Shown: positions 16,353 through 25,140, counted from the first letter of the stretch. The stretch: DNA of 32,702 nucleotides from an uncultured Clostridia bacterium (GCA_947594095.1 CANQEA010000009.1:1-32702); one strand, 5' to 3'. Program-made: numbers and translations. The notes: generated by a model from the sequence alone, not told the origin.

Positions 16353-16832
16353 TTACATAGTTCTATAATTATTTTTATCTGCTCTTTCATCTAATTTTCT
16401 GTCAAATTGTTCATTAGCATAAAACCAATCTGTTTTTTTGTCTTTAGGATGAGCTTTTCTATTTTTATCTGCAAGTAGATCTATCATAACTGCTACTGGT
16501 ATAATTACACCTATTAGAGATACAAGGGTAGATAGATAATCTCCACCAGCTAATGTATTTCCTTGTGTCATGCTTACTACTTTATTTACTAACTCTGAGC
16601 CAAAATAGATTCCGTAAGATAATAGGTAAATTAATCCACCAACTAATTTTCTTTTTACAATTAGAATCATGCATAATATTACAACAAATAAAAGAATAAT
16701 TTCAATTGTTTCATTAAATGCGACCATTCCTCCAAAATCTTCACCTGCTTGTGTCATTAATGCAACCCCAATTCTAGACAACCAAAATAGTCCCATAAAC
16801 ATAACCAATAACCATGTAGAAAAATTTCTCAT
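16353..16832 (-). CDS. Unknown four-helix membrane protein
   Basis: This 159-residue protein has four likely membrane helices: the N-terminus (FSTWLLVMFMGLFWLSRIGVALM), then IEIILLFVVILCMILIV, LVGGLIYLLSYGIYFGSEL and LVSLIGVIIPVAVMIDLL. A charged, probably cytoplasmic tail follows, with KTDWFYANEQFDRKLDERAD near the end. I do not recognise a family with a known function. The ATG at 16832 is chosen because GGAGG lies seven bases upstream. An in-frame upstream extension to 16865 would run through that site. The gene is 25 bases upstream of the Nudix gene start, so it is likely the first gene of the Nudix-rbgA-mrnC run. No clear promoter is seen in the short gap after the preceding terminator. 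Confidence 0.75.
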   Translation of the reverse strand: MRNFSTWLLVMFMGLFWLSRIGVALMTQAGEDFGGMVAFNETIEIILLFVVILCMILIVKRKLVGGLIYLLSYGIYFGSELVNKVVSMTQGNTLAGGDYLSTLVSLIGVIIPVAVMIDLLADKNRKAHPKDKKTDWFYANEQFDRKLDERADKNNYRTM

Positions 16833-16865
16833 AATATAACCTCCAAAAAAGATTTTAAAATACAA

Positions 16866-16940
16866 ATATAAAAGCCAGAAACTAAAAGTCCTTTAAGATG
16901 TTTTTGAAAAATCTTACCTTTAGAACTTTTAATTTCTGAC
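16866..16940 (-). terminator. Terminator of the DUF1292 gene
   Basis: On the minus strand, GTCAGAAATTAAAAGT (16940-16925) pairs with ACTTTTAGTTTCTGGC (16889-16874) using G-U pairs at two positions. An inner TAAGAT/ATCTTA stem lies in the loop. TTTTATA follows directly. The wobble pairs keep the stem on this strand. Confidence 0.75.
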
Positions 16941-16957
16941 TTTAATTATTTATTCAA

Positions 16958-17269
16958 CTAATCTTCATCAACAAAGTCGAATTCATCTTTAAATTTTTCT
17001 TTAAAAACTTCAAATACTTTATTTAATACTTCTTCGTCGTCAACACTAACATAAGATTCTTCTTCTGTTTCTTCGTCTGTATCTTCAATTTTTAGGATAA
17101 CAACTTCTCCTTCTTCTTCTTCGCCTTCCTCTGCAATTGGTAATAATACAACATATTCTTCATTGTCTAATTCTACCAAATCTAGGAATTCGAATTTTAC
17201 CTCATTTCCTTCTTCATCATTTAATATAACAATATTATCTAGTTCTTCTCCCTCTAAATTTTCATCCAT
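16958..17269 (-). CDS. DUF1292 family protein (YrzB-like)
   Basis: This 103-residue, strongly acidic protein matches the DUF1292/UPF0473 family, which has no settled function. Features are the N-terminal IVILNDEEGNEVKFEFLDLVE, the EEYVVLLP segment and the C-terminal DEEVLNKVFEVFKEKF. In Bacillus the yrzL-yrrK-yrzB genes have the same order as ireB-ruvX-DUF1292 here, which supports the call. AAAGGAG lies ten bases before the ATG. It has its own promoter upstream and a strong terminator after it, so it can be expressed apart from ruvX. Confidence 0.88.
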   Translation of the reverse strand: MDENLEGEELDNIVILNDEEGNEVKFEFLDLVELDNEEYVVLLPIAEEGEEEEGEVVILKIEDTDEETEEESYVSVDDEEVLNKVFEVFKEKFKDEFDFVDED

Positions 17270-17316
17270 AATCGTTTTTCTCCTTTCAAAATTTATATTT
17301 TATCTTGATATGTTTT

Positions 17317-17345
17317 ATAATATCCTATCTTTTAAAAAATTGCAA
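17317..17345 (-). promoter_or_regulatory. Promoter of the DUF1292 gene
   Basis: On the minus strand, TTGCAA (17345-17340) and TATTAT (17322-17317) are separated by 17 bases, within the 117-bp gap after ruvX. Confidence 0.65.
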
Positions 17346-17386
17346 TAATTTTTTTATTTTTTATACAAATTTAATTATAATTATTT

Positions 17387-17800
17387 TTAAGCTTTATTTA
17401 AATATGTTTCTAATATATATACCGCAGATATAGTATCTACTATATTTTTCTTTTTATTCTTATCAATTTCTAAAAGATTCATTGTTTTATGGGCTGCAAC
17501 TGTTGTTAATCTTTCGTCAACAGTTACAATTTTTAATGTATTATATTTACATTTTAATTTATGTACAAACTTTTCTGTTATAATTGCTCTTTCAGACATA
17601 TTTCCATTCATATGAAGTGGCATACCAACAACTATTGTATCAATATCATATTGTTCCATTATTTCATCTAATCTTCTTAAGATGGTTCTGTCTGAACCAT
17701 TTCTTTGAACAGTTTCTAATCCTTGAGCAGTTATATTTAAAGCATCACTAATAGCAAGTCCAACTCTTGCATCTCCATAATCTATTCCTAATATTCTCAT
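17387..17800 (-). CDS. ruvX: RuvX / YqgF, putative Holliday junction resolvase-like nuclease
   Basis: This 137-residue RNase H-like protein is linked in bacteria to pre-16S rRNA 5'-end processing. The three acidic positions are visible in GIDYGDARVGLA (D7 region), VDERLTT (about 99-105) and the C-terminal NIVDTISAVYIL. The VVGMPLHMNG segment is also typical. Length is normal. Its ATG overlaps the stop codon of ireB in a TAATG arrangement, which implies translational coupling. Confidence 0.94.
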   Translation of the reverse strand: MRILGIDYGDARVGLAISDALNITAQGLETVQRNGSDRTILRRLDEIMEQYDIDTIVVGMPLHMNGNMSERAIITEKFVHKLKCKYNTLKIVTVDERLTTVAAHKTMNLLEIDKNKKKNIVDTISAVYILETYLNKA

Positions 17801-18054
17801 TATTCATCTAGTCCTATATAATATTTTACCATCTTTTCTAAAAGCTCGTCCCTTTCAATTGTTCTTATTTTGTTTCTTGCATCTTTATGACTTGTTATAT
17901 ATGTTGGATCTCCTGATAAGATATAACCAACTATTTGATTAATCGGATTATATCCTTTTTCTACAAGAGCTTCATATACTTCTTTTAAAACTTCTTTACA
18001 TTTGCTATTTAGTTCTCTTTCTACGTTAAAACTCATTGTTTTGTCAAATTCCAT
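17800..18054 (-). CDS. ireB: IreB family regulatory phosphoprotein (UPF0297)
   Basis: This 84-residue protein matches IreB/YrzL closely (DKTMSFNVE near the N-terminus, then [20 protein letters not shown] and the HKDARNKIR segment). In Enterococcus, IreB is phosphorylated by the Ser/Thr kinase IreK and influences cephalosporin resistance. The conserved threonines near the N-terminus are present here (T6). AGGAGG lies seven bases before the ATG. It is coupled to ruvX and lies only 14 bases after the GAF/GGDEF gene. Confidence 0.95.
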   Translation of the reverse strand: MEFDKTMSFNVERELNSKCKEVLKEVYEALVEKGYNPINQIVGYILSGDPTYITSHKDARNKIRTIERDELLEKMVKYYIGLDE

Positions 18055-18068
18055 ATTTGTACCTCCTT

Positions 18069-19166
18069 TTATAGACTTATGATATCACTTTCGTTTGTAT
18101 CTGCATTATCTAAATACTTTTCTAGTTTTTTAAGTACTTCTTCAAGACCTGTTCCTTTATAATAAGACGAAATCGCAAAATTAAGTTTTGGTTTTGCATG
18201 TTGTTTTTCTTCATCTGGCAATTCATGTTCATCTGGCAAAGTAATATCCATATCTTCAACTTTGGTTTTTAGGTCCTCTAGAAAGCCAGTGACTCCTTGT
18301 AAATCTACTCCTGAGAATGCAATTACAAATTTTGGTCCCATATATCTAACTAAAATATATTCTTTAGATATATTTTGTAAAACGCACTCACTAACTTTAG
18401 TCACTACTTCATTACCTAGTTCTCTTGAATGTTCTTTGTTGATTTTTTCAAGATTTATTATTTTAAACATACACATTGTAGATATAGTGTATTGATCTAT
18501 TACTTTCTTACCTTCTCCATATAAATATTCTTCTGAATACAAACCTGTAAATTGGTCTCTTCTGACAATTGCTTCTAATGTTCTTTGGTAATCTACAGTT
18601 TTTAAAACTGAAACTATATTATCTTTTATTACCTCAAGTACAGTTGTATCAACATTGTCGAAATCATGAGGAGTTCCGCTTTCTATAATCCAGTATCCGA
18701 TATATACATTATCTATATATAAAGGGAAAAATATTGCAGATTTTGCTCTTCCAAATTCCATCTGTTGATATGGAAGTTTTTCTTCTTCACTATTTACTGT
18801 TATATATTTAGGTGTTGCTTTTTCAATGCTATCTTTAAATATATCTACATCTTGCAAACCTTTTAAAGCTTCCCAATGTTTTTTATCCACATTTGATGCT
18901 TTTATTTTGTATTCAGTACCATCAAAAACAACAATTGTTGAATATTTTATTTCATATCTTTCTATTAGGATATCGTTGATCTTTTTTATCTTATCTCCCA
19001 CTGAAGATACTTCCCCAATAGCATTCATGAAATCTTGTACAACATATAAATTAGTAACTTTTTGATTTATGTTCCTAAAAGATACTATTTTTTTATGAAG
19101 ATTATAATTATAAATAATTAATATAATTACTATTATAACTAACAATATGACTATAGGTATTATCAC
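18069..19166 (-). CDS. Membrane protein with GAF-like and degenerate GGDEF domains
   Basis: This 365-residue protein has an N-terminal membrane helix (1-20) and a GAF-like sensory domain (about 45-190, with [20 protein letters not shown]). A C-terminal diguanylate-cyclase-like domain (about 200-350) begins at the typical [14 protein letters not shown]. The signature loop reads [11 protein letters not shown] where active enzymes have GG[DE]EF, and the metal-binding aspartates are not evident, so catalysis is unlikely. It may bind a nucleotide or act as a structural or sensing partner. The start is GTG with GGAGG five bases upstream. It lies 26 bases after the large AT-hook/MinD-like gene and just before ireB, suggesting one transcript. 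Confidence 0.78.
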   Translation of the reverse strand: MIIPIVILLVIIVIILIIYNYNLHKKIVSFRNINQKVTNLYVVQDFMNAIGEVSSVGDKIKKINDILIERYEIKYSTIVVFDGTEYKIKASNVDKKHWEALKGLQDVDIFKDSIEKATPKYITVNSEEEKLPYQQMEFGRAKSAIFFPLYIDNVYIGYWIIESGTPHDFDNVDTTVLEVIKDNIVSVLKTVDYQRTLEAIVRRDQFTGLYSEEYLYGEGKKVIDQYTISTMCMFKIINLEKINKEHSRELGNEVVTKVSECVLQNISKEYILVRYMGPKFVIAFSGVDLQGVTGFLEDLKTKVEDMDITLPDEHELPDEEKQHAKPKLNFAISSYYKGTGLEEVLKKLEKYLDNADTNESDIISL

Positions 19167-19192
19167 TTTTGCCTCCTTATATTACTTTAGTT

Positions 19193-21847
19193 TTAATATC
19201 TTCTCATTTGATTTAATGTGTTATTTAATTCAGGTGAGAAGTTTGAATTATCCATATTTCCATTATTGTTTCTAGCAAATTTTCCAACAGAAGGTGGTTG
19301 ATATGTTTTTGATGTATTATCAATTCTGTAAATCATTTCTCCCAATTGTGAAAGTTGTTGTATAAATGCTTTTGGATATCCTCTTAGGCTAATTTCACAA
19401 TTGATTATACCTTCTAAATATAAAATATATGCATCTTCATTAAAAGGTATATTAATATATTTTACCATATTTCTATCAAATAATTCCGTCATATATGACA
19501 TCGCTGGGTCATTATAATATGCCATACCTCCAATAATTGTTTTATCTGTTATTCCCTTAACTCTAAATGCCTTATTTAATATAATTCTTATTTTTTTCTC
19601 ATCTAGTGCATCTTTAGCTTTCAACTTTCTTAAGAAAGCTGTTAATGGTTGTATAGTTAAAATATCTAATGATTGCACTAAATATAGTTCTTGTGTTTGT
19701 TTAAAATATCCAATTGGTGAATCAAAATCACTATCTATTAATATTAAACTATGGTTTTTTAATAAGGTTTCTAGTATTTTGTCTACTTCTATGATGGAAC
19801 TATCCTCAGATGGTACAGATGTGTAAACAGTTAAATTTGGGTTTACTTTTATTCCATATGCAGAACCATTAACTAGTCCTTCAAAACTAGTTTGTGCTAC
19901 TTTCCTTAATTCTTCTTCATTTTTTGTATAGATGTAGTAGGAATTTTTATTTTTTGTTACATCTAATATAGCTGTATTGATTCCCCTAGATGATAATAAT
20001 TCTGCCATATTATTTACAATAAATGAAGTTCCGTTTTTACTTGTACCAACAAATGTAGCTATTTTTTTATCAGGTGTTAAATATCTTGTTATGTCTATTG
20101 TATTAACATATGTATCATTATTTGATTGTTCTTCAGACGAATAATAGCTTGATGAATAATTATTATCACTTTGATTTTGTACATTATTTTCATAGTTATA
20201 TGATTCTTCTATATCTTCTATTTCATATGGACTTTCTTGTATTGCATTTGAATTTTGCGCACTATTTTGTGTCTCATTTTGATTTGAACTTTGTGCGTCA
20301 AATGCATTTGGCTTATTATTTATTGGTTGATTTTGAACATCATATGGACTTGGTATATTGCTAACATCAAGATTATTAATATCATACAAATTTTGTATAT
20401 TATTAATATCATAAGGATTTGGTATATTGTCTGTATTATACATTCTATTATTGCTACTACCTAGAGTATTTATATTTTCTTGTTTTTGTTCAGCTTCTTG
20501 AAGTACCTCTGAATCTATTTGAGTTTCAAATCCTGGTAATACACCCATATCATTTTGTTCATCTAATCCTGGCAATATATTTGAATTTGGTTGTTCTTCA
20601 AGTCCTGGCAATATACTTGAACTTGGCTGTTCTTCAAGTCCCGGTAATATATTTGTGTTTGTTGCATTTTCAGTTTCTACTACATTTTTGCGAGGTCTTC
20701 CTCTTCCCCTTTTAGGTTGGTTAACATTTGTTTCTTCTTGTTCAGGGTTTTTACGAGGTCTTCCTCTTCCTCGTTTAACTGGTTGTATAGATATTTCTTG
20801 TTCTTTCTCAACAGGTTGTGTGGTGTTCATACTATTAGCATTTATATTAGAGATTTGTTGCTTCTGACTATTTAATATTGGTGAAATATTATCGTCTTGT
20901 ATATTCATTGTATTTGTTTCCTGAATAATTGTATTATTGTTTTGTTGTTCAATATTATTGTTATTATTTGTAACATTATTAGGATGTTGTTTTGAAAGTC
21001 TTCTCACACCAGTTGCGCTCATTGTTGATGGTATTACAACAGGTTTTGTCATGACAATATCTTTATTTTTTGGTTTTAATAAAGTTTGTGTTGGTCCACT
21101 TTTTTCATTCTTGTCTTGTTTATTCTTTCTCAATGCTTCTGAAACACTATTGTTAAATGACATTATTTGTTGATATTTTACACTCTTTTCTTCTAATACC
21201 GCTCTAACATTTAATGGTAAAAAGTTACTGATTACTCTTAATTGAGTGTCATTATATTGAGCAGCAATATTATTAAAGCTTTCTATGTATCTATCTTCAT
21301 TTTTGCCAAGCCTTTTATAATGAGCTAAAATATTTTGAATCTCCATCTCACTAACGTCATTTTCATTTTCTGGTTGATATGTTGCTTCCTCAGAATCAAT
21401 TTTATAATATGCTTTTGCTTCTTTTTTACTTCTAGGTCTTTTAATTAACTTACACACTTCTTCTACGCTTCTATCATTTCCAATGATAGCATCATAAATT
21501 CCAATGCTAAATAACTTGACTAGCATTTGCTCACCAAGTGTCCTTCTGTCTGAGCATATTAAAATAATAGGTGTATCATTACCTTTTATATCAGATGCCT
21601 CATCACTGATACTATCTAATTTGTCAAATATAAATTTATCAATTTGATCATATTGTGTATGTGTAAAAGACTCCAAGTCCTCACTGATTACAATCCTATC
21701 ATATGTTTTATCTTTTTGTATTTCTTTTAATATCGCATTAAAGTAATAAACATTTTTATAAGAGATGATTTGTTTGTTTTCTTTTTGATATCTCTTAATT
21801 ATGGATTCTGATATTTCCTCATTACTTACAGCAAATAAAACTTTCAT
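19193..21847 (-). CDS. Large protein with receiver-like N-terminus, AT-hooks and degenerate MinD-like ATPase domain
   Basis: This 884-residue protein has a receiver-like fold at about 1-140 (IILICSDRRTLGEQ, then FSIGIYDAIIGND). A charged helical part runs to about 250. A long Asn/Gln-rich disordered middle (about 255-585) contains two AT-hook motifs (KRGRGRPRK at 358-366 and 379-387), four 12-residue repeats of the NILPGLEEQPxS type (399-446) and NPYDI-like repeats. A CpaE/MinD-like P-loop domain spans about 595-850. Its Walker A is GTSKNGTS, with Thr where the catalytic Lys should be, and the Walker B-like strand is LILIDSD. The overall plan resembles CpaE-type localisation proteins. AGGAGG precedes the ATG. 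Function is unknown, and DNA binding is predicted from the AT-hooks only. Confidence 0.75.
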   Translation of the reverse strand: MKVLFAVSNEEISESIIKRYQKENKQIISYKNVYYFNAILKEIQKDKTYDRIVISEDLESFTHTQYDQIDKFIFDKLDSISDEASDIKGNDTPIILICSDRRTLGEQMLVKLFSIGIYDAIIGNDRSVEEVCKLIKRPRSKKEAKAYYKIDSEEATYQPENENDVSEMEIQNILAHYKRLGKNEDRYIESFNNIAAQYNDTQLRVISNFLPLNVRAVLEEKSVKYQQIMSFNNSVSEALRKNKQDKNEKSGPTQTLLKPKNKDIVMTKPVVIPSTMSATGVRRLSKQHPNNVTNNNNNIEQQNNNTIIQETNTMNIQDDNISPILNSQKQQISNINANSMNTTQPVEKEQEISIQPVKRGRGRPRKNPEQEETNVNQPKRGRGRPRKNVVETENATNTNILPGLEEQPSSSILPGLEEQPNSNILPGLDEQNDMGVLPGFETQIDSEVLQEAEQKQENINTLGSSNNRMYNTDNIPNPYDINNIQNLYDINNLDVSNIPSPYDVQNQPINNKPNAFDAQSSNQNETQNSAQNSNAIQESPYEIEDIEESYNYENNVQNQSDNNYSSSYYSSEEQSNNDTYVNTIDITRYLTPDKKIATFVGTSKNGTSFIVNNMAELLSSRGINTAILDVTKNKNSYYIYTKNEEELRKVAQTSFEGLVNGSAYGIKVNPNLTVYTSVPSEDSSIIEVDKILETLLKNHSLILIDSDFDSPIGYFKQTQELYLVQSLDILTIQPLTAFLRKLKAKDALDEKKIRIILNKAFRVKGITDKTIIGGMAYYNDPAMSYMTELFDRNMVKYINIPFNEDAYILYLEGIINCEISLRGYPKAFIQQLSQLGEMIYRIDNTSKTYQPPSVGKFARNNNGNMDNSNFSPELNNTLNQMRRY

Positions 21848-21907
21848 TAGTTACCTCCTCATTAATTATGCATAAATATATTAAGTCTTTTTTATTTATT
21901 TTATATA

Positions 21908-22321
21908 TTAACTATTTGTTCCAAACTTTACAAAAACTGCAAAAGCTAATGGTAGGACTTGACATATAATTAAGACTGTTACAAATGTGACAATTAACCC
22001 CATTCCTTTTTCAAGAGTATCAAGTTTTCTAATACCAATTATATATTGATGAATAGCACCAATTGCAATTCCTAAAAAGCACAATGGTATACTATAAATT
22101 CTTACAATATTTAATATATATGCAACTGTACCATATGTATCTGATCCATATTTTACTTTGTAATCTTCTATTGATTTTAATTCTTGATCTTTCAACTCTA
22201 TAAGTTTACTTGATGTACTCTCATCAATTGCTTTATTTTCTGCTGCATTAGATTTGCAAAAGCATGTGAAAAATCCAATTATTAGTATAAATATTAAACC
22301 AATTATTAATACTTTTTTCAT
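21908..22321 (-). CDS. Small secreted or membrane protein, VirB2-like topology
   Basis: This 137-residue protein has a signal peptide or first helix (1-27), a short charged extracytoplasmic part and two membrane helices (about 70-93 and 106-131). This layout resembles VirB2/TrbC-type pilin subunits, though I see no diagnostic motif. It is the first gene of the run leading to the AT-hook/MinD-like gene, 60 bases downstream. A CpaE-like protein and a pilin-like protein together hint at a surface appendage or secretion role. This is inference only. Confidence 0.6.
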   Translation of the reverse strand: MKKVLIIGLIFILIIGFFTCFCKSNAAENKAIDESTSSKLIELKDQELKSIEDYKVKYGSDTYGTVAYILNIVRIYSIPLCFLGIAIGAIHQYIIGIRKLDTLEKGMGLIVTFVTVLIICQVLPLAFAVFVKFGTNS

Positions 22322-22369
22322 TAATAAAGCCCCTTCCTTATGATTCGTTAAAAATTTTTATACGTTTAT

Positions 22370-22398
22370 ATCATACAATAACTTTTAAAAAATAGCAA
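22370..22398 (-). promoter_or_regulatory. Promoter of the 22321-to-17387 gene run
   Basis: On the minus strand, TTGCTA (22398-22393) and TATGAT (22375-22370) are separated by 17 bases. It lies after the nrdD terminator, so the run is independent of nrdD. Confidence 0.6.
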
Positions 22399-22440
22399 GA
22401 TTTTTTTCATATTTTAAGAAAAAATTTTTTAAAATATATG

Positions 22441-22475
22441 TAAAAACCACATCGCCTTTAAAAGACGATGCGGTT
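22441..22475 (-). terminator. Terminator of nrdD
   Basis: On the minus strand, AACCGCATCGTC (22475-22464) pairs with GGCGATGTGGTT (22456-22445) in a 12-bp stem with two G-U pairs and a seven-base loop, followed by TTTTT. It lies 14 bases after the nrdD stop. Confidence 0.85.
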
Positions 22476-22488
22476 CACTACTTTTATT

Positions 22489-24615
22489 TTACAAGTGTAA
22501 TACTCTTTGCTTAATTTCTTTTGTTTTTCCAACATTCCAGAAGTTTTCTCCTAGATATCCACAAGTTCTTCTAGTTACATTCATTTTTTGTTTATCTTTG
22601 TTTCCACAATTTGGGCATTCCCATTCTAAATTATCATTTATAACAATTTCTCCGTCAAAGCCACAAACATGACAGTAATCAGATTTTGTATTAAACTCTG
22701 CATATTGGATGTTATCGTAAATAAATTTAACAACTGACTCCATTGCAGGTAGATTATTTTGCATATTTGGTATTTCTATATAAGATATTGCACCACCTGT
22801 TGATATTGCTTGAAATTCACTTTCAAATCCAAGTTTTTCAAAAGCATCTATTTTTTCTCTTACATCTACATGATATGAATTTGTATAATATCCTTTGTCT
22901 GTTATATCTTTAATTTCTCCAAATCTTTCTTTATCTATACGTGCAAATCTATAGCATAAGCTTTCTGCTGGTGTTCCATATAATGCAAATCCAATATTTG
23001 TTTCTTTTTTCCATCTAGCAACTGTGTCTTTTAAGTATTTCATTACTTTAATTGCAAAATCATGTCCTTCTGGTTCTGTATGTGATACACCTTTCATTAA
23101 TTTTGTCATTTCATAGATTCCAATATATCCTAATGAAATAGTTGAATATCCTCCATATAGTAATTTATCTATTTTTTCACCTTTTTCTAATCTTGTAATT
23201 GCACCATATTGCCAGTGAATTGGGCTTATATCAGATGTTGTTCCAAGTAATGCATAATGTCTACACATTAATGCTTCTTTACAAAGTTCTAGTCTTTCAT
23301 CAAGTAAGCTCCAGAATTTTTCTTCATCTCCATCTGCAATAATTGCAATTTGAGGTAAATTGATACTTACAACACCTTGATTAAATCTTCCTTCAAATTT
23401 ATAATTTCCGTTTTCATCTTTCCATGGTGATAAAAAGCTTCTACATCCCATAGGACTAAATACGTTTCCTTCATAATTTTCACGCATTTTTTTTGCAGAA
23501 ATATAGTCAGGATATAATCTTTTAGAAGAACATTTAACAGCAAGTTTTGTTAAGTAGTCATATTCTCCACCTTTTAAGCAATTGTGTTCATCTAAAACAT
23601 ATACTAGTTTTGGGAACGCTGGTGTTACATAAACACCTGCTTCATTTTTAATGCCCACATATCTTTGTTTTAAAATTTCTTCTATAATCATAGCATTTTC
23701 TTTAATATATGGATCATCTTTTTCAAGATTTAAGAAAAGTGTAACAAATGGTGCTTGTCCGTTTGTAGTCATAAGTGTGTTTATTTGATATTGGATAGTT
23801 TGTACACCTTGTCTTAATTCTGTTCTAAGTCTTGTTTGAGTTATTTCTTCTATCATTTCTTCTGATAGTCTGCCTTTATATTCTTCTGTTAGTTCTTTTT
23901 TGAATTTATCATAACTTTTTCTCAAGTATTTTCCTAAATGTTTAATATCAACAGATTGTCCACCATATTGATTACTTGCAACTGCTGCTATTATTTGTGT
24001 TGTTATTGTACATGCAACTTGGAATGTTTTTGGGCTTTCCATTAATTTACCATTCATAACTGTTCCATTATCTAACATATCTTTGATGTTAATTAAGCAA
24101 CAGTTAAATATTGGTTGAATGAAGTAATCTGCATCATGAAAATGTAAAATTCCTTCTTCATGAGCTTTAGAAATTTTTTCTGGAAGTAACATTCTTTTTG
24201 TTAAATCTCTTGAAACTTCTCCTGCTATATAATCTCTTTGTGTAGATGCTAATAAAGTATTTTTGTTTGAATTTTCTTCTCTTAATTCTTTATTTTCGTT
24301 TCTAATTAATCCTAAAATTGATTCATCTGTTGTGTTTTGTTTTCTGACTAATGCTCTTGTATAACGATATACTATATACTTTTTTGCTAATTCATATTTT
24401 TGAATTTCCATTAATTTTTGTTCTATTATATCTTGAATATCTTCTACTAACATTCTTTTTTTGCCTAATTCTTCAATATAATGAATTATTTCTTTAATTT
24501 GTTCCTTACTTGCTTTTTCTTTTGGTTTAACTTCATTATTGGCTTTTTCAATTGCTACTTTTATTTTTTCTCTATTGTAGTCAACTGCTCTTCCATCTCT
24601 TTTGATTACTTTCAT
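22489..24615 (-). CDS. nrdD: Anaerobic ribonucleoside-triphosphate reductase (class III)
   Basis: This 708-residue glycyl-radical enzyme makes deoxyribonucleotides without oxygen. It has an N-terminal ATP-cone (1-90), the NGQAPFVTLF substrate-site segment, MGCRSFLSPW with a catalytic-type Cys, and a C-terminal zinc site (C648, C651, C667, C670: YCHVCG and CPNCG). The glycyl radical loop is RRTCGYLG with G686. Length is normal. The activating enzyme gene nrdG, often next door, is not downstream here. The promoter carries a palindrome also found before the Crp/Fnr-family gene, so expression is probably under that regulator. A strong terminator follows. Confidence 0.96.
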   Translation of the reverse strand: MKVIKRDGRAVDYNREKIKVAIEKANNEVKPKEKASKEQIKEIIHYIEELGKKRMLVEDIQDIIEQKLMEIQKYELAKKYIVYRYTRALVRKQNTTDESILGLIRNENKELREENSNKNTLLASTQRDYIAGEVSRDLTKRMLLPEKISKAHEEGILHFHDADYFIQPIFNCCLINIKDMLDNGTVMNGKLMESPKTFQVACTITTQIIAAVASNQYGGQSVDIKHLGKYLRKSYDKFKKELTEEYKGRLSEEMIEEITQTRLRTELRQGVQTIQYQINTLMTTNGQAPFVTLFLNLEKDDPYIKENAMIIEEILKQRYVGIKNEAGVYVTPAFPKLVYVLDEHNCLKGGEYDYLTKLAVKCSSKRLYPDYISAKKMRENYEGNVFSPMGCRSFLSPWKDENGNYKFEGRFNQGVVSINLPQIAIIADGDEEKFWSLLDERLELCKEALMCRHYALLGTTSDISPIHWQYGAITRLEKGEKIDKLLYGGYSTISLGYIGIYEMTKLMKGVSHTEPEGHDFAIKVMKYLKDTVARWKKETNIGFALYGTPAESLCYRFARIDKERFGEIKDITDKGYYTNSYHVDVREKIDAFEKLGFESEFQAISTGGAISYIEIPNMQNNLPAMESVVKFIYDNIQYAEFNTKSDYCHVCGFDGEIVINDNLEWECPNCGNKDKQKMNVTRRTCGYLGENFWNVGKTKEIKQRVLHL

Positions 24616-24660
24616 TCTTAATCACATTCTCCCTTCTATTTTTTTGTATGTGTTAATTAT

Positions 24661-24697
24661 ATATTAAAAAAATACTTTTTCTGTTGCAAAAGCAACA
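24661..24697 (-). promoter_or_regulatory. nrdD promoter with overlapping palindromic operator
   Basis: On the minus strand, TTGCAA (24689-24684) and TAATAT (24666-24661) are 17 bases apart. The perfect 16-bp palindrome TGTTGC-N4-GCAACA (24682-24697) covers the -35 box. The same palindrome overlaps the -35 box of the Crp/Fnr-family gene at 25214-25229. Confidence 0.65.
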
Positions 24698-24703
24698 AAT
24701 TTC

Positions 24704-24736
24704 AAAAAAATCTTTGTTCAATTTTTTGAACAAAGA
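24704..24736 (-). terminator. Intrinsic terminator just upstream of the nrdD promoter
   Basis: An 11-bp perfect stem, TCTTTGTTCAA / TTGAACAAAGA, with a four-base loop is followed on the minus strand by seven T (24710-24704). It could stop read-through from the structured RNA, or end a short transcript starting in 24737-24837. Confidence 0.75.
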
Positions 24737-24756
24737 CAGTTGTAGGATTAGCCATT

Positions 24757-24789
24757 TTATTACATTTTTATTACATTATCATTACATTA
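24757..24789. repeat. Three 11-bp tandem repeats
   Basis: The units are TTATTACATTT, TTATTACATTA and TCATTACATTA, in direct succession. An 11-bp period puts each unit on the same face of the helix. They lie between two minus-strand terminators, upstream of nrdD. Confidence 0.6.
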
Positions 24790-24837
24790 TTTTTTTGTTA
24801 TTTTGTTAACCAGTTTATTTGTTAGACTATAATTTAC

Positions 24838-24878
24838 AAAAAAGCACCGGAGCATGATTTAATCATAGCCCCGGCACT
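24838..24878 (-). terminator. Terminator of the structured RNA
   Basis: On the minus strand, AGTGCCGGGGCTATGATT pairs with AATCATGCTCCGGTGCT (three G-U pairs and one bulge), followed by six T (24843-24838). Confidence 0.9.
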
Positions 24879-25135
24879 TCTCTCTTGATGGTTGCGACAT
24901 TCTAATTGTTAAGGAAGGATCTCGTCCATTCTGACATTAGAATACCGCTCCCCGGCGGTCTTTCACCCGCCTTCTCCGAATTATACACTTGCAAATTACA
25001 GTCTTGCATTTTGAATATATGTGCTCTATTACAAGCGAACAATATACCCATAGTGTAAACCGGAGAATAAATCTCGTCTGTAACATTACGAGACCCTCCT
25101 TTTGAGGTTATTGCTTGTCCTCTTTGGGAAAAGCA
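24838..25135 (-). ncRNA. Large structured noncoding RNA (raiA-class candidate)
   Basis: A roughly 300-base transcript is bounded by its own promoter and terminator and is far richer in G and C than its surroundings. Helices that can be drawn, in minus-strand order: GAGG/CCUC closing a loop with ACAAGC that can pair with GCUUGU further on (a pseudoknot); UCUCGU/ACGAGA; UUCUCCG/CGGAGAA enclosing UACACU/AGUGUA and UGCAA/UUGCA; GGCGG/CCGCC with a GUGAAAGA loop; and AUUCUAAU/AUUAGAAU closed by GCG/CGC. Size, pseudoknot and clostridial host fit the raiA RNA class, but I cannot compare it with the family model from memory. It does not look like 6S RNA, RNase P RNA, tmRNA or SRP RNA. An 82-codon open frame inside it is incidental. 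Confidence 0.7.
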
Positions 25136-25140
25136 TTTAT

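Noticed and set aside
24838..25135. RNase P RNA, tmRNA, SRP RNA or 6S RNA
   Set aside because: None of the signature cores of these RNAs (as I know them) is visible, and the helices drawn do not match their layouts.
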